This document shows, piece by piece, positions 32,064 through 43,481 of a stretch of 64,000 bases of DNA. Each line of letters opens with the position of its first letter. Position 1 is the stretch's first letter. The stretch covers positions 223,019,650 through 223,083,649 of the forward strand of contig NC_061117.1 in the NCBI RefSeq assembly GCF_002878395.1, in the 5' to 3' direction. The position numbers and the translations under genes were made by a program. This stretch comes from Capsicum annuum. Lineage: Eukaryota > Streptophyta > Magnoliopsida > Solanales > Solanaceae. Under the pieces are notes generated by a model. That model did not search any database, was not told the origin of the DNA, and worked only from the letters and a program-made list of their open reading frames with translations.

Positions 32064-32696
32064 CTTGTTCCAAAATACTTGTCACAATTTCCTTTTTTTA
32101 AAGTCAAACAATGTGAACTTTGAACGACATTTTAACATATGATTTTTCATCATATTAATATTAATATGAGAAATATTGCAATTTTAATTTACTTTTGTAT
32201 AGTTTTTTGAATATATAAAATTTAATTTTAAAGTATCGAACTAATCTAATCTAATTTAGCTTTAAAAATTAGTCAAAACGATTCTTGAGAAGCGAAACGT
32301 GACAACTATTTGGAATGGAGGGTGTGGTACTCTATTTTTCACCGCATTAATCTGCATCCACACATTTATTAAGGGCAAAGGTGAAAATGAATAATTAATT
32401 ATATTCCACCTTTCAGAAACAATGAGTATCTTTTAATAAGTCGTCACCAATTTACGCACAAAATTTGAGCCCAAACAAAGTCGATAGTACAATTCCGGAA
32501 AATTCATGGGTTTTTTAATATAAGATTTCAGCATAGAGAAGATAAACTTTTATCATTATTTTTGCTTAGGTTAATGTGGAAAGAAATTGAATAAGCTAAA
32601 AAATTAAGACACTATATTTGAATTAGGCGGATAAAATTTATGTTAAACCAATATAGTTGGAGATAATCTTTATCTAATTAAAATTGATTTCATTAC
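32064..32696. other. Upstream DNA of GeBP-like gene 2
   Basis: No gene. 32270-32340 (GAAACGTGACAACTATTTGGAATGGAGG in part) looks like a decayed Stowaway-type end, and a similar stretch is at 1-80 of the window. 32328-32450 is shared with the region upstream of gene 1. Confidence 0.5.
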
Positions 32697-32704
32697 TATA
32701 TATA
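32697..32704 (+). promoter_or_regulatory. Putative TATA box of GeBP-like gene 2
   Basis: TATATATA about 75 bases before the ATG at 32779, in the block conserved with gene 1. Confidence 0.5.
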
Positions 32705-33642
32705 GCTGCGGATAACCATATCTTGAGTCACTTCATAAGTGCAAAATCTCTACTAGTTTTTTCTTTCTCTCTGCAAAAATGTTACCTGCAGAAGAACCAG
32801 TTCCTGGAAATGGACGTAAGAGGTTACGTACTGATGAAGAAGAAGATGGTAACGCGAATAAATTACGTAATGAAGAACAAGAAGAAGAAGGGGAAAAGGT
32901 GGTTGATGAACAAAATGGAAATCTAGAAAACACCAACGGAGATGAACATAAGAAAGAAGAAGATGAAAACGAAGAAGCAGAAGATGGAAAGAAGAAGAAG
33001 AGAGAAAAACAGAACAATTGGATGAAGGAGAACAGGAAGAACCTGGAGGGAATCAAGATCGGAATAGAGGACGAAAAAGAAGACACTTATTATTGGATGA
33101 AAATGACGATGATGAAGAAGAAAACAGACAGAATGCTGGATCAGAAGATAATTCAAATCATCAAAATTCTGAACAAAATGAAAGTGGAAATCAAGAATCA
33201 GAAGGAGATGAAGGCGAAAAAAATGATGATAATCAAGAAGAAAATGATGACCAAGATGAAGAAGAAGAGGACGAAGAAGAAAGAAGAAGAAGAGCTGCTG
33301 AAAAAGGAAAACATCCAATGTCTGAAACATGCACATTGGAATCTGTCGTGCATGAATTTGACGATATTGTACAAGGAGAACCGTCTGAAACACCTGAAGG
33401 AGAACAAACTCCTGATTATTCTGATGATGATCATCGGGATTTGTCGATTTTAAGGGCCATGTGGAAATTCAAGTGCAACAGTGGGAGTTTCCCAAATCCA
33501 CCCTCAGTTCAACTAATCAATCACATCATGAACTCAATCCCCAATTTGAAAATCTCCAGAGCAGAAGTTAGGGCAAAGATCAAAGAATTTGAGGACACTT
33601 TCTATGAAGTTAGGCAAATGGATGGAGATAATCCCGAGATGC

Positions 33643-33992
33643 TGTAACAACCCCAATTTCACACAACTCTAATATATATATTATACTTCCAAATCCGAAT
33701 ACAAATAAGAATTCGATTGACAAAGTAACAATGGACAAACGCTAATGGGAAATCTACGAGTAACAGAGGGAGAAGGTAATTAGAAGGAGATGAGATAATA
33801 GACCATTGAAGGGGAGATGAGAGGATATAGACTAAGCCGAAGCTTCAACATAATTTGCATAATCTATTCAGTAGGGAACTGCTCCCATTTAAGGTGTTTG
33901 CCTAACCCGGATCCCAAAGGAAATCCACTCTTTTGTTGGGCTGTAACTTCACCTCAGGCCCAAGTCCAAAGCCCATGACTGAATTCATAACA
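33643..33992 (-). repeat. 3' LTR of element B
   Basis: 350 bp, nearly identical to the partner at 36587-36935, indicating a fairly recent insertion compared with element A. Confidence 0.9.
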
Positions 33993-34303
33993 ATACCCCC
34001 ATCCTTAATAAGAACCTTGTCCTCAAGGTTCAAGACAAGGAATCCAACAAAAAGTAAGTTAAATTGTGACCAAAGTTTGATGGTGCATAGTTGGATTTGA
34101 TGTTCACCAGGTAGCAACATGCAATAATCATAGGACTCCTCGGTTCCTGCTGTTGTAAAAGCATATGAGTGATGCTGGTTGGAAATCTTTTTGATCCAAA
34201 CGCTGCAAGCGTCGTACAACACAATTGATATATAAAAACAGCTTGCAACTCCCTTGAATAATTGCCAGAACCAGTGAGTAGTGTGTTAAACATCTTCATG
34301 ATA

Positions 34304-34597
34304 GTGAAAAGGCATCGTTTCCAACTCAAACTATATCCGAAAAGTCGAAGTCACACCTAAGTTATACTAGTGACCTATTACACACCTAAACAATAAAAAA
34401 GTGAAACTATTTACACCCTGTCAGGCTACCACCACTTGCATGTGGTGTTGTGTTTTACACGCGCTGCCACGTCAGCACCACGTCAGTAAAAAGTATCACT
34501 TTTTTATAGTTAAGGTGTGTAATAGGTCACTTATATAGTTTAGGTGTGGATTCGACTTTTCGACTATAGTTTGGGGTGGAAACGATGCTTTTTCACT
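34304..34597. mobile_element. Palindromic MITE nested in element B
   Basis: Arms of about 105 bp: left GTGAAAAGGCATCGTTTCC ... TAGTGACCTATTACACACC, right GGTGTGTAATAGGTCACTTA ... GGAAACGATGCTTTTTCAC. The middle is CGCGCTGCCACGTCAGC. Flanking duplication not resolved. Confidence 0.8.
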
Positions 34598-35136
34598 TAA
34601 TGTTTTTAGCCGTTTACTTTTGTTATTTAATAGGCTGGACGCGCCTAAAATAACTGTAACACACTTATGCTTTATTCATGCCTCTTAGCTTCCAAATTTA
34701 GGTACCCAGACTTTCCCAAATCTACACAAATCAGAAACAAAAATTAGTATGGGGTAGAAATGATGCCTTTTCCCACTGCCTTTTCCAACCCATATTTGTG
34801 TGGCCAAAAGCAACAACAAATCACCTTGAGAAATTCATTGACCTGCACAAGTAGAGGAGCATATGCTAAAAGCATAACATGAATGAATCCAGGAAACCTC
34901 ACAACAATATTAGAATCAAAAAAAGGACCGAGACCCAAAATAAGATACGACGAAGTTCGCCTTGATATACGAACTACATCAAACATAGTAAATAAGAGCC
35001 TATAATCTTTGTTGACCAAAATATGCTGCATCCGTTTTGAGTATCATGCAACAAATGCCTTGAACACCACCTTTATTTTCTCCTTACTACCAAGCTTTCT
35101 CGATTTAGACAACAAGATACCAGGAAGATTACGCTT

Positions 35137-36551
35137 CTATCCTGTATCAATCCAATTGCAAGAATTCCACAAGGTTGACATAATTAACTTATCATGATCC
35201 AAATCGCCCAAAGCAACACAATACACAGAATTTCTTTTAACTCTAAGGAATATAGTAAGTAAATTAGAGCAAGGATCAAATGGTAACTCTAATCCAACTA
35301 AGAACAGTTCAACCATCTCCTGGAACATTCCCGAGCCAAGTTGGTTCAAATGGACAACTGAACTATCCAATAAAGTTGCACCATTAAAGTACTGCACAAC
35401 TAGATGGTTCTGGACAAAACAATAGAGCATAACAGAGAAAGAACCAATATTCCAGACCACTTCATCCTTAGACAAGTAGCTAGGGAATATATTTAATATA
35501 TCAGCAGTTGGATAAGCAATTTGGTCAAACACACTAGCTACATAGTCTATCCTCCATATGTTGGCAACTTTTGTTTCCAAATTTAGTGGAATTCCTGCAT
35601 ATCTATGACGTATACCAAATTGCTGAAGCCCTCACTCTAACAAAATAGGTGGAGAAATAGGTTCACCGGGATCAAAGAGAAGGTGTATAGATATATGATC
35701 AAGCATCAAGATACTAACAAAAATTAAGAGAGGACTTTTTTCCCAAAGTGATTCAAACACTTCATGTTCAACCAAAGAGTACTCAGGTCCATAATAAAAA
35801 ATAGTAAATACCTGCCCCACATAAGTGTTGGAGTTCTCTTCATCGTGGTATGTTGTACATTGCCTTTTTCATTCTCAATCATCAAAGGAAGTTCACAGGT
35901 TCCAATATTAAAATCTAATTTCCCACAATATTCAATCTCTGACTCTTGATGTTTGTTGACAACCCGACCCATATTCCCGAAATTATCATCCGTAAGGGAT
36001 AACTTTGGAAATATATGCTCAATTCATTGAGACAAATCATCAAACACCTGGTCCTCATGTTTTGCGGAAAAGCCCTTTACTGACTCGTCAATCTCTGTAA
36101 CTAGATCTATAGAGGCAGGAGAATATTTGACAGGCTTAGACAAGTCAAAATCCTTCTCATCTTTGTAAGACGAGTGCACACCTGAAAGCCCGATATTTGT
36201 AGTGCTAGCTGGGAGAAAGCCGATAGTGCGCGGTGCACATTGTCAAGTTTGCTGAGCATAGAAAAGTAACTCTTATCAAAATTTTGCAGCAAATGAAGGG
36301 AAATGTCGACATGATTATGCCTTATGTTAGAGCTATTTTGAAAATGAATTCTCAATTTCTCACTGAAATGCTTCTAATAAAAAATTGCTTGTTGCGACAC
36401 AACCATTGGAACCAATCATAAGCTGCACCATTGAGATAGAAGGGAGCAAGAGGTAGCCATTCCTTCTTGGGGAAGCCGAGGTTGGCAAAATACTGCATGG
36501 CATGATGAATCCACTGTCTGGGTCAATGCCGCTAAACTTATCGAGGACCAT
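35137..36551 (-). pseudogene. Gag-like remnant of element B
   Basis: ATG at 36551 (MVLDKFSGIDPDSG) matches the MVLDRFNGTD start in element A. After a one-base shift the gag block reads YFANLGFPKKEWLPLAPFYL, then GAAYDWFQWLCRNKQFF. Further in, 35580-35137 is an open stretch (VFDQIAYPTADILNIFPSYL, LFLVGLELPFDPCSN) of the same unknown kind as in A. Frameshifts and stops throughout; no pol. Confidence 0.5.
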
Positions 36552-36586
36552 CACTGCAATAGGAGTACGATCGATGAAAGCACCAA

Positions 36587-36935
36587 TGTAACAACCTTAA
36601 TTTCACACAACTCTAATATATATATTATACTTCCAAATCTGAATACAAATAAGAATTCGATTGACAAAGTAACAATGGAAAAAAGCTAATGGGAAATCTA
36701 CGAGTAACAGAGGGAGAAGGTAATTAGAAGGAGATGAGATAATAGACCATTGAAGGGGAGATGAGAGGATATAGACTAAGCCAAGCTTCAACATAATTTG
36801 CATAATCTATTTAGTAGGGAACTGCTCCCATTTAAGGTGTTTGCCTAACCCGAATCCCAAAGGAAATCCACTCTTTTGTTGGTTTATGACTTCACCTCAG
36901 GCCTAAGTCCAAAGCCCATGGCCGAATTCATAATA
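36587..36935 (-). repeat. 5' LTR of element B
   Basis: 349 bp; right end ATAATA where the partner has ATAACA, followed at once by the GATGC duplication. Confidence 0.9.
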
Positions 36936-36990
36936 GATGCCCCGGCCTATAGATGGATCAAGAAATTTTCTACTTGTGCATGTAATTATG

Positions 36991-37599
36991 GGGTAATCAT
37001 CCACAGATAATCCATTACTATTTGATATATATACATATTCTGCAGGAAAATTATATTAGGATATTTCTGATAGTTCGGACATAAACTTTACAACAACATT
37101 AGGATATTTCGGACCAAGAGTTCTTCAACTCATTAAAAAATTGACTTTTGTGAATGAATATGTTGTATGGGCTAATCTTGTTAGACTGTTTGATATATCT
37201 TCTCTTCTATTTATAGAATAAAAGATGTATTGTTCATGACAATTAGTTATTATATTGTAGCAATGATCTTATGCTTTACTTAATTCCTAACATCCAAATA
37301 CACATTGTACTAAGTAGAAAAATTGATTACAATTCTGCTATCAGTATGCAAAAGCCTGATATCACGTGTTGCAAGTTGGAGCCTCTCCTGATAAACTTTT
37401 TGTTAGCTACACTGAAATGTCTACATAAAGATTACAATTCTCACGAATTCCATGCCAAAATCTAATAGATCAACTGCGTGCAAACTGCTTTTAGCTCTGA
37501 TGTTTATTGAGCATGCCCTTGATGTTATGTTGTTTTTTCTCTTATCCGTACGATGACTATGCCGGTAAAATTAGAGGAATCTCACAAGTTCTCTCCTAG
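36991..37599. other. 3' flank of GeBP-like gene 2
   Basis: No gene. GACAATTAGTTATTATATTG (37239-37258) resembles the 3' flank of gene 1 (GACAATTAGTTAGCATATC at about 30149). The flank ends where gypsy fragment D begins. Confidence 0.5.
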
Positions 37600-38131
37600 T
37601 CTTCTGATTCCAGGAAATACCTATTACTTGATAACTATAAACCCAAAAACACACCCTTCAGATTCAGCAATTAGATCATAGAATTCTTAATATCAAATTT
37701 CACATTAGGGGCTAAAGGAGGAGGGACAATGGCTTCAGACTCCATAGGCTCAACATAACCCAGATCTTCATTATCTTCCTCAGATGGGTATAAGTGCTAA
37801 TATGCTGGAATAAATGAAGCTCTAAACTTGACATTCAACAACTCGTCTCGACAGTACCAGTCCTCCCTGTTGAGCTACTGCCGCCTCTGCAGCAAGTCTA
37901 GCTTCTTATGCTTCTCTACGCTTTTGCTCCAATAGTTGTTGTATCTGTAAGTCTATAATATTCTGTGGATGTAATGGATTATGTGGGAGTGCTGCGTTAG
38001 GGTCCACAGGTAGGGGATCTTGCACACCATCACGAACTTATCCTGACATCCTTCTAGGTATTTGAAGGAATTCTTTCTGGCTCTGGATCAAAAGAGAGTA
38101 AGGGATTGCCTCTACTCCTAGTACTTCGCAT
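37600..38131 (-). pseudogene. Ty3/gypsy gag N-terminus (Athila/Tat-like), element D
   Basis: On the minus strand from 38131: MRSTRSRGNPLLSFDPEPER, then a stop, then in changing frames ARLAAEAAVAQQGG, DLGYVEPMESEAIVPPPLAP and FDIKNSMI. This matches the start of Athila/Tat gag proteins, which open with a short hydrophilic leader ending FDPE.E and a Pro-rich stretch before the capsid. Several stops; the capsid and everything after is missing. It is preceded by a matching primer-binding site, so the 5' LTR should lie to the right. Confidence 0.6.
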
Positions 38132-38210
38132 ACACCAGGGTGTGCTAAAGAAAAAATAGAAAATAATAACCCGTTAAATTTACCAATTCAATTCACTACT
38201 CAAACATCTT

Positions 38211-38228
38211 CCCTGGTAATGGAGCCAA
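38211..38228 (-). other. Decayed tRNA-Asp-type primer-binding site of element D
   Basis: Minus strand TGGCTCCATTACCAGGGA compared with the usual TGGCGCCGTTGCCGGGGA of plant gypsy elements. All differences are transitions or CpG-type losses. Confidence 0.6.
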
Positions 38229-38871
38229 AATTTTGATGTCGCCCAAAACTACACCTGCACTAGAAGTATAATGTGGTCGATTGCAAATATAATAACCCAA
38301 CAAGGTTGGGGTCGATCCCGCAGTGAAAACATGAATAGTTGCTTGCCTTGATGTAATCCACGACAGTACTGGAAAGTAAATGAGGGGTTTTGTTGTCAAT
38401 TGCAAATAGTACCCAAGACTTGTGAGTTTTTGAGTTGTAACCAAAATTAGACGGACACTAGGTTTGTATTCCCCCTGACTTCTTAACTGCGTAAATTTCT
38501 CATGATCAACCCAATTATTCTGTTGTTTTGCATGCAAAGCCTACAAGATAGGTATTAACTGCTGCTTAGAAGATAAATTTCACCCTTTTTGACTTGTTGG
38601 TTATCGTCTTAGGGTGTCACCTTGTTGCCCCTTGATGCGACCTTAGTTATACTTGGTTATCGTATCACTTTCTTAATCTTCTTTTCCCAATCGCAAGCTT
38701 CTTGGTTATCAAATGGATGCGAATATAGGCAATCTTAAGATACTGCAGCTACTTGAGGCTAATTATTGTGAAAAAGAATTAAGATATATGTAGAAACCCT
38801 AAAACAATTGAGTCTTATACTTTCTCTACATAGCTAATCCGCCAGGGTTCCCACAATCCTAAGGAGATTAG

Positions 38872-39156
38872 TGTTAGGTTGTGGAGCCTGATTAATATGC
38901 GACGTACTGTTATATATTAATGTTTATGCGGTTCAAGTCATTAATACTCCAAATTTTAGGTTGTACGTTTTATTCTCATTCTCTGTGTAATTGTACATAC
39001 TCCAAGTCATTATTATAAATAGCCCATCTGCCGTGGAGGTTACCCATGGGTGTTACCATGAAATTACCTCTATTTCTCTCTCCTCAAGAACTCTCTCTAG
39101 TTTTCTTCATCCTCTCCATAGATTTAGTGTGTGTGAAATGATAATCGATCCTAACA
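38872..39156 (+). repeat. 5' LTR of element C
   Basis: 285 bp. Differs from the 3' LTR mainly by one block after GCGGTTCAA, where the 3' LTR has a GC-rich insert-like stretch (CTCTGCGGTGAGGATGCCGG). Confidence 0.95.
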
Positions 39157-39158
39157 AT

Positions 39159-39170
39159 TGGTATCAGATC
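39159..39170 (+). other. Primer-binding site of element C
   Basis: TGGTATCAGATC, one base from the TGGTATCAGAGC complementary to plant initiator tRNA-Met. Confidence 0.85.
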
Positions 39171-39197
39171 TTAAGAGATTAATCACAATCAGTGAAG

Positions 39198-42100
39198 ATG
39201 GAAGGATTGAAGTTTGGAATCAAGAAGTTTGATGGATCCAATTTTGGTTTCTGGAAGACATAGATTGAAGACTATCTGTACTATAAAGATCTTCATGAAC
39301 CCTTAATCGGGGTAAAGCCAGAGTCCATGAAGGAGGAGGACTGGAAGCTCAAGAATCAGCAGGCTCTAGGGCTGATCTAGTTGACTTTGTCGAGAAACGT
39401 GGCGTTCAACATCGTCAAGGATAAAACCACATCCGATCTGTTGAAGGCACTATCAAATATGTAGAAAATCCATCTGCGATGAATAAGGTATATTTAATGC
39501 ATAGATTGTTCAATTTATAGATGCCTGAGAATGGATCTATTGCTGATCATATAAACGAGTTCAACATGATTGTTAGGCAACTTTGTTCTGTGGATATTAA
39601 TTTTGAAGATGAAACTAAAGTACTGATTTTGATGTTATCTCTACCCGAGTCTTGGGCTACTGTTGTTACTGCGATTAACAGTTCTCGTGGATTTGAGAAA
39701 CTGAAGTTTGATAAAATCCAAGATGTTGTTCTTAGCAAAAGCATTTGCAAATGAGAAATTAGGGAATCATCTGGTAGTGCTCTCAGTGTTGACCAAAGGG
39801 GGAGAGACAAATCGAGGGGTCAGAATACACATGATAGATTAAAATCAAAGAATCATGGAAAATCTCCACAAAAATCCAACATGAAATATTGGAATTGTGG
39901 AGAGAAAAGACACTTTCGAACAGAGTGCAAGAAACCCAAGAAGAAAAAGAATTGGAAATCTGGAGATGATAATGATTCTGTTAATTCAGCAGAAGACATT
40001 GGGGATGTTCTAATCCTTAGTGTGGAAAGTTCGATTGAATCCTGGATATTGGATTCTGGTGCATCTTTTCATTCATCTCCTAGCAAGGAATTGTTCCAAA
40101 ACTTCAAGTCTGGAAATTTTGGAAAGGTGTATCTTGCTGACAACAAGCCATTGTCAATTGAAGGAAAGATGGATGTCTGCATAAAAAGTCCAGCAGAAAC
40201 CAGTGGACATTGGAGGATGTCAGATATATTCCTGGTCTCAAGAAGAATCTGATCTCTGTTGGTCAGTTGGATAGCACAGGCTATGCAGCAGACTTTGGGA
40301 AAGGCTCATGGAAGATTGTGAAGGGTGCTATGGTTGTAGCACGTGGTACAAAATCTGGAACTTTGTACACTACTACAGGGTGTATAAACATGGCTGTTGT
40401 TGCTGAGGGTGCTTCCGATTCATGTCTATGGCATAACAGACTTGGACATATGAGTGCCAAAAGATTGAAGATGCTAGCTGCAAAAGGAGCTTTTGAGGGG
40501 ATGGAATTTATTGATATGGGTCTTTGTGAGATTTGTGTTATGGGTAAATAGAAGCGAGTAAGCTTCAAGAAGACTGTGAGAGAGCCGAAGCAAGTACGGC
40601 TAGAAATGGTCCATACAGACGTTTAGGGACCATCTCCTATTTCATCACTTGGTGGATCCAGATTCTATGTCACCTTTATTGATGATTTCAGCAGGAAGGT
40701 ATGGGTTTGCTTCTTGAAACATAAGTCCGATGTGTTTGCCACTTTCAAGAGGTGGAAAGCTGAAGTTAAAAATTAGACTGGCCTGAAAATCAAAAGCCTG
40801 AGGTGTGATAATGGAGGAGAATATGACAAGTTAGAATTTAAACAATTCTGTGGAGCTGAGGGAATCAGATTGATGAGGAAAGTTCCCAAGAAGGCAAGGC
40901 AGAATAGAGTTGCTAAAACGATGAACAGAACATTGAATGAGCGTGCAAGGATCATGAGGATACACTGTGGGATGCCTAAGACATTTTGGGTAGATACTGT
41001 GAGCATAACTTTATACTTGATCAACAAGGGACCATCAATTCCTCTGGGGTTCAAGATTCCTGAAGCAGAATGGACAGGAAAAGAGCTCAAGTATTCTCAC
41101 TTGATAACCTTTGGTTGTACTGCTTATGTTTATGTTGATCCAGAGAAGAGAGATAAGCTTTATGCTAAAGCTATAAAGTGCTACTTTATAGGTTATGGTT
41201 CTGATATGTTCGGGTACAGGTTTTGGGATGACAGGAACAAGAAAATCCTAAGACACTGTGATGTGACATTTGATGAAATTGTCTTGTACAAGGACAGGGA
41301 GCAAAAGGTTCAAGAAACTACAAAGCAAGTGGGAGTTGAGCTTGAGATGTCGAAGAGTAAACCTAAAGATGTTACAGCAGATACTCAACAAACTCCAGAG
41401 ATTGTCATTGAGGAACCAGAGGTGGAATAAGTGACACCTGAGCAGGCTGAGAGGAGATCATCCAGGACCATTAGGGCACCAGATAGGTATTCACCATTAT
41501 TACATTATTTGTTGCTGACTGATGAAGGGGAACCAGAGTTTGTTGCTGAGGCCCTGCAGGTGGAGGATTAAATCAAGTGGGAGCAATCCATGGATGATGA
41601 GATGAGCTCACTTGAGAAGAATAACACGTGGATGTTGACTGAGTTACCTGCAGGGAAGAGAGCCTTGTTGAATAAGTGGGTGTTTAGAATCAAGGCAAAA
41701 CCAGATGGCAAAAGAAGGTTCAAGGCTCGATTGGTAGTTAAAGGATATTCACAAAGAAAAGGTATTGATTATACTAAAATATTTTCTCCTTTAGTGAAAT
41801 TAACTACTATCTGAATTTTATTGATCATTGTTGCATCGGAGAATTTGCATCTTGAGCAAATGGATGTAAAGACTGCATTTTTACATAGAGATTTGGACAA
41901 GGAAATATATATGCAGCAGCCAGAGGGATTTGTAGTTCCAGGAAAGGAACACATGGTGTCTAAGCTCAACAGAAGTTTGTATGGGCTAAAGAAAGCACCT
42001 AGATAGTGGTACAAGAAGTTTGGCTCCTTTATGAGCAAGAGTGGCTTCCGCAGGAGTGAAAAGGATCAGTGTTGCTACTTCAAATAATACACTAATTCTA

Positions 42101-43076
42101 ATGTATTTTTAATCTTGTATGTGGATGATATGTTGATTGCAAGATCCAGTATTAAGGAGATAAACTCTCTGAAGGAAAGCCTATCTTCTGAGTTTGAGAT
42201 GAAAGATTTAGGTGTAGCGAAGCAGATTCTTGGGATGAGGATTTCTTAGGATAGATCTACTGGAACTTTGAATCTATCCCAAGAGCAGTACATCAAGAAG
42301 GTGTTAGCCAGATTTAGAGTTAATGATACTAAACCCAATACTACTCCATTGGAAAATCACATAAAATTGTCAAAGGAGCAGTCACCAAAGACAGCTCAGG
42401 AGCGGGAGCACATGGCACTTGTTCCATATACCTCTGCAGTTGGGAGTCTGATGTATGCTATGGTCTGCACTAGACCTGATATAGCACATGCAGTTTGAGT
42501 TGTTAGCAGGTACATAGCAAACCTCGGGAAAGAGCATTGGGAAGCTGTGAAGTGGCTTCTAAGATATCTAAAAGGTACATCCAGTACTTCACTTTGTTTT
42601 GGCAATGGTGAAGTGATTTTGCAAGGTTTTGTTGATGTTGATCTTAGTGGGGATGTGGACTCAAGCATGAGCACTTCCGTATATATTACACCGTAGGTGG
42701 TACAGCAGTAGGTTGGATGTCCAGGCTTCAGAAGTGCGTTGCTCTTTCATCTACTGAGGCTGAGTATGTGGCAATAGCTGAAGCTGGAAAGGAGATGATA
42801 TGGATAGAAGATTATCTGGAAGAACAGGGCAAGAAATAGCTTAAGAAGATTCTTTACATAGATAGCCTGAGTACCATACAGTTGGTGAAGAACCCGGTCT
42901 ATCATTCGAAGACGAAGCATATTAGAAGACGGTACCATTTCACTCGCAGAGCAGTGGAAGAAGGTGATATGTGTTTGGAAAATATAGAGGGTGCAAAGAA
43001 TCCAGCAAACATGTTGAATAAATGTGTTGATGTTGGTAAACTAAGGTTGTGCAAAACCTTAGTTGGCTTTCTGTAG
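39198..43076 (+). pseudogene. Copia Gag-Pol polyprotein remnant of element C
   Basis: Gag: MEGLKFGIKKFDGSNFGFW (39198) and MPENGSIADHINEFN (39521). The zinc knuckle reads YWNCGEKRHFRTEC: the first Cys of CCHC is Tyr. Protease: WILDSGASFHSS (40039). Pre-integrase: LWHNRLGHMSAKRL (40426). Integrase: HTDV, RCDNGGEY (40801) and, where the third acidic residue should be, VAKTMNRTL with Lys at 40915-40917, so the DDE triad is broken. Reverse transcriptase: [10 protein letters not shown] (41729) and LYVDDMLIA (42116). RNase H: SSTEAEYVAIAEA (42749), end at 43076. About sixteen in-frame stops, mostly TAG or TAA where Gln or Trp is expected (for example before EDYLYYKD and after HTDV), plus frameshifts in the RNase H region. 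Not functional. Confidence 0.92.
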
Positions 43077-43190
43077 TTGTGTCTACAAATGTTGCGATGT
43101 GGCAAACATATTGATGATGGAGGAATATTTTTTTTATTTTTTTTAGAATGTAATCCTTGGATGACAAAATCAGTCTCCAAGTGGGAGAAT

Positions 43191-43481
43191 TGTTAGGTTG
43201 TGGAGCCTAATTAATATGTGACGTACTGTTATATATTAATGTTCACGCGGTTCAACCTCTGCGGTGAGGATGCCGGGGGGTGTGATTTTAGGCTGTACCT
43301 TTTAGTCTCATTTCTCTTTGTAATTGTACAAACTCCGATTCATTAATATAAATAGCCCGTCCGTTGTAGAGGTTACCCACGGGTATTACCATGAAATTAC
43401 CTCTCTCTCTCTCCTTAAGATCTAGTTTTCTTCATCCTCTCCATAGATTTAGTGTGTGTGAACTACTAATCAATCCTAACA
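43191..43481 (+). repeat. 3' LTR of element C
   Basis: 291 bp, followed directly by the ATTAG duplication. Confidence 0.95.

Larger units (their letters stand above)
33643..36935 (-). mobile_element. Gag-only LTR retrotransposon B, inserted in GeBP-like gene 2
   Basis: LTRs 33643-33992 and 36587-36935 are near-identical over about 350 bp (TGTAACAACC ... GAATTCATAACA/ATA). A perfect 5-bp duplication GATGC stands on both sides (33638-33642, 36936-36940). On the minus strand the 5' LTR is followed by TTGGTGCTTTCATCG, as in element A, and GGATGGGGG precedes the 3' LTR. A gag-like start and degenerate frames fill the interior; there is no pol. A palindromic MITE is nested at 34304-34597. The LTRs are related to those of A in their first 80 and 140-200 bp but differ at the ends. 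Confidence 0.92.
32779..36990 (+). pseudogene. GeBP-like gene 2, frameshifted and split by element B
   Basis: Paralogue of the gene at 28263. ATG at 32779 (MLPAEEPVPGNGRKRLRTD) corresponds to LLGAGEQVPGNGG of gene 1. The acidic part is shorter. Near 32980-33000 the frame changes (a one-base deletion or two-base insertion); the right frame then reads DEGEQEEPGG, GRKRRHLLLDE, ERRRRAAEKGKHPMSE and the DUF573 part (HRDLSILRAMWKFKCNSG, SIPNLKISRAEVRAKIKEFE) to DNPEM at 33642. There element B is inserted. After it, at 36941, the gene resumes (CCCGGCCTATAGATGG, aligned to EQPVNRD of gene 1) and runs to about 36990, with a further one-base shift near the LWG end. Two independent breaks make it a pseudogene. 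Confidence 0.8.
38872..43481 (+). mobile_element. Ty1-copia retrotransposon C, complete structure, dead
   Basis: LTRs 38872-39156 and 43191-43481, both TGTTAGG ... CCTAACA. Perfect duplication ATTAG (38867-38871, 43482-43486). Primer-binding site TGGTATCAGATC just inside the left LTR, and polypurine CCAAGTGGGAGAAT before the right one. The internal region codes, in copia order, for gag, protease, integrase, reverse transcriptase and RNase H, with at least a dozen stops. Tnt1-94-like by its sequence style; lineage inferred. Confidence 0.95.
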
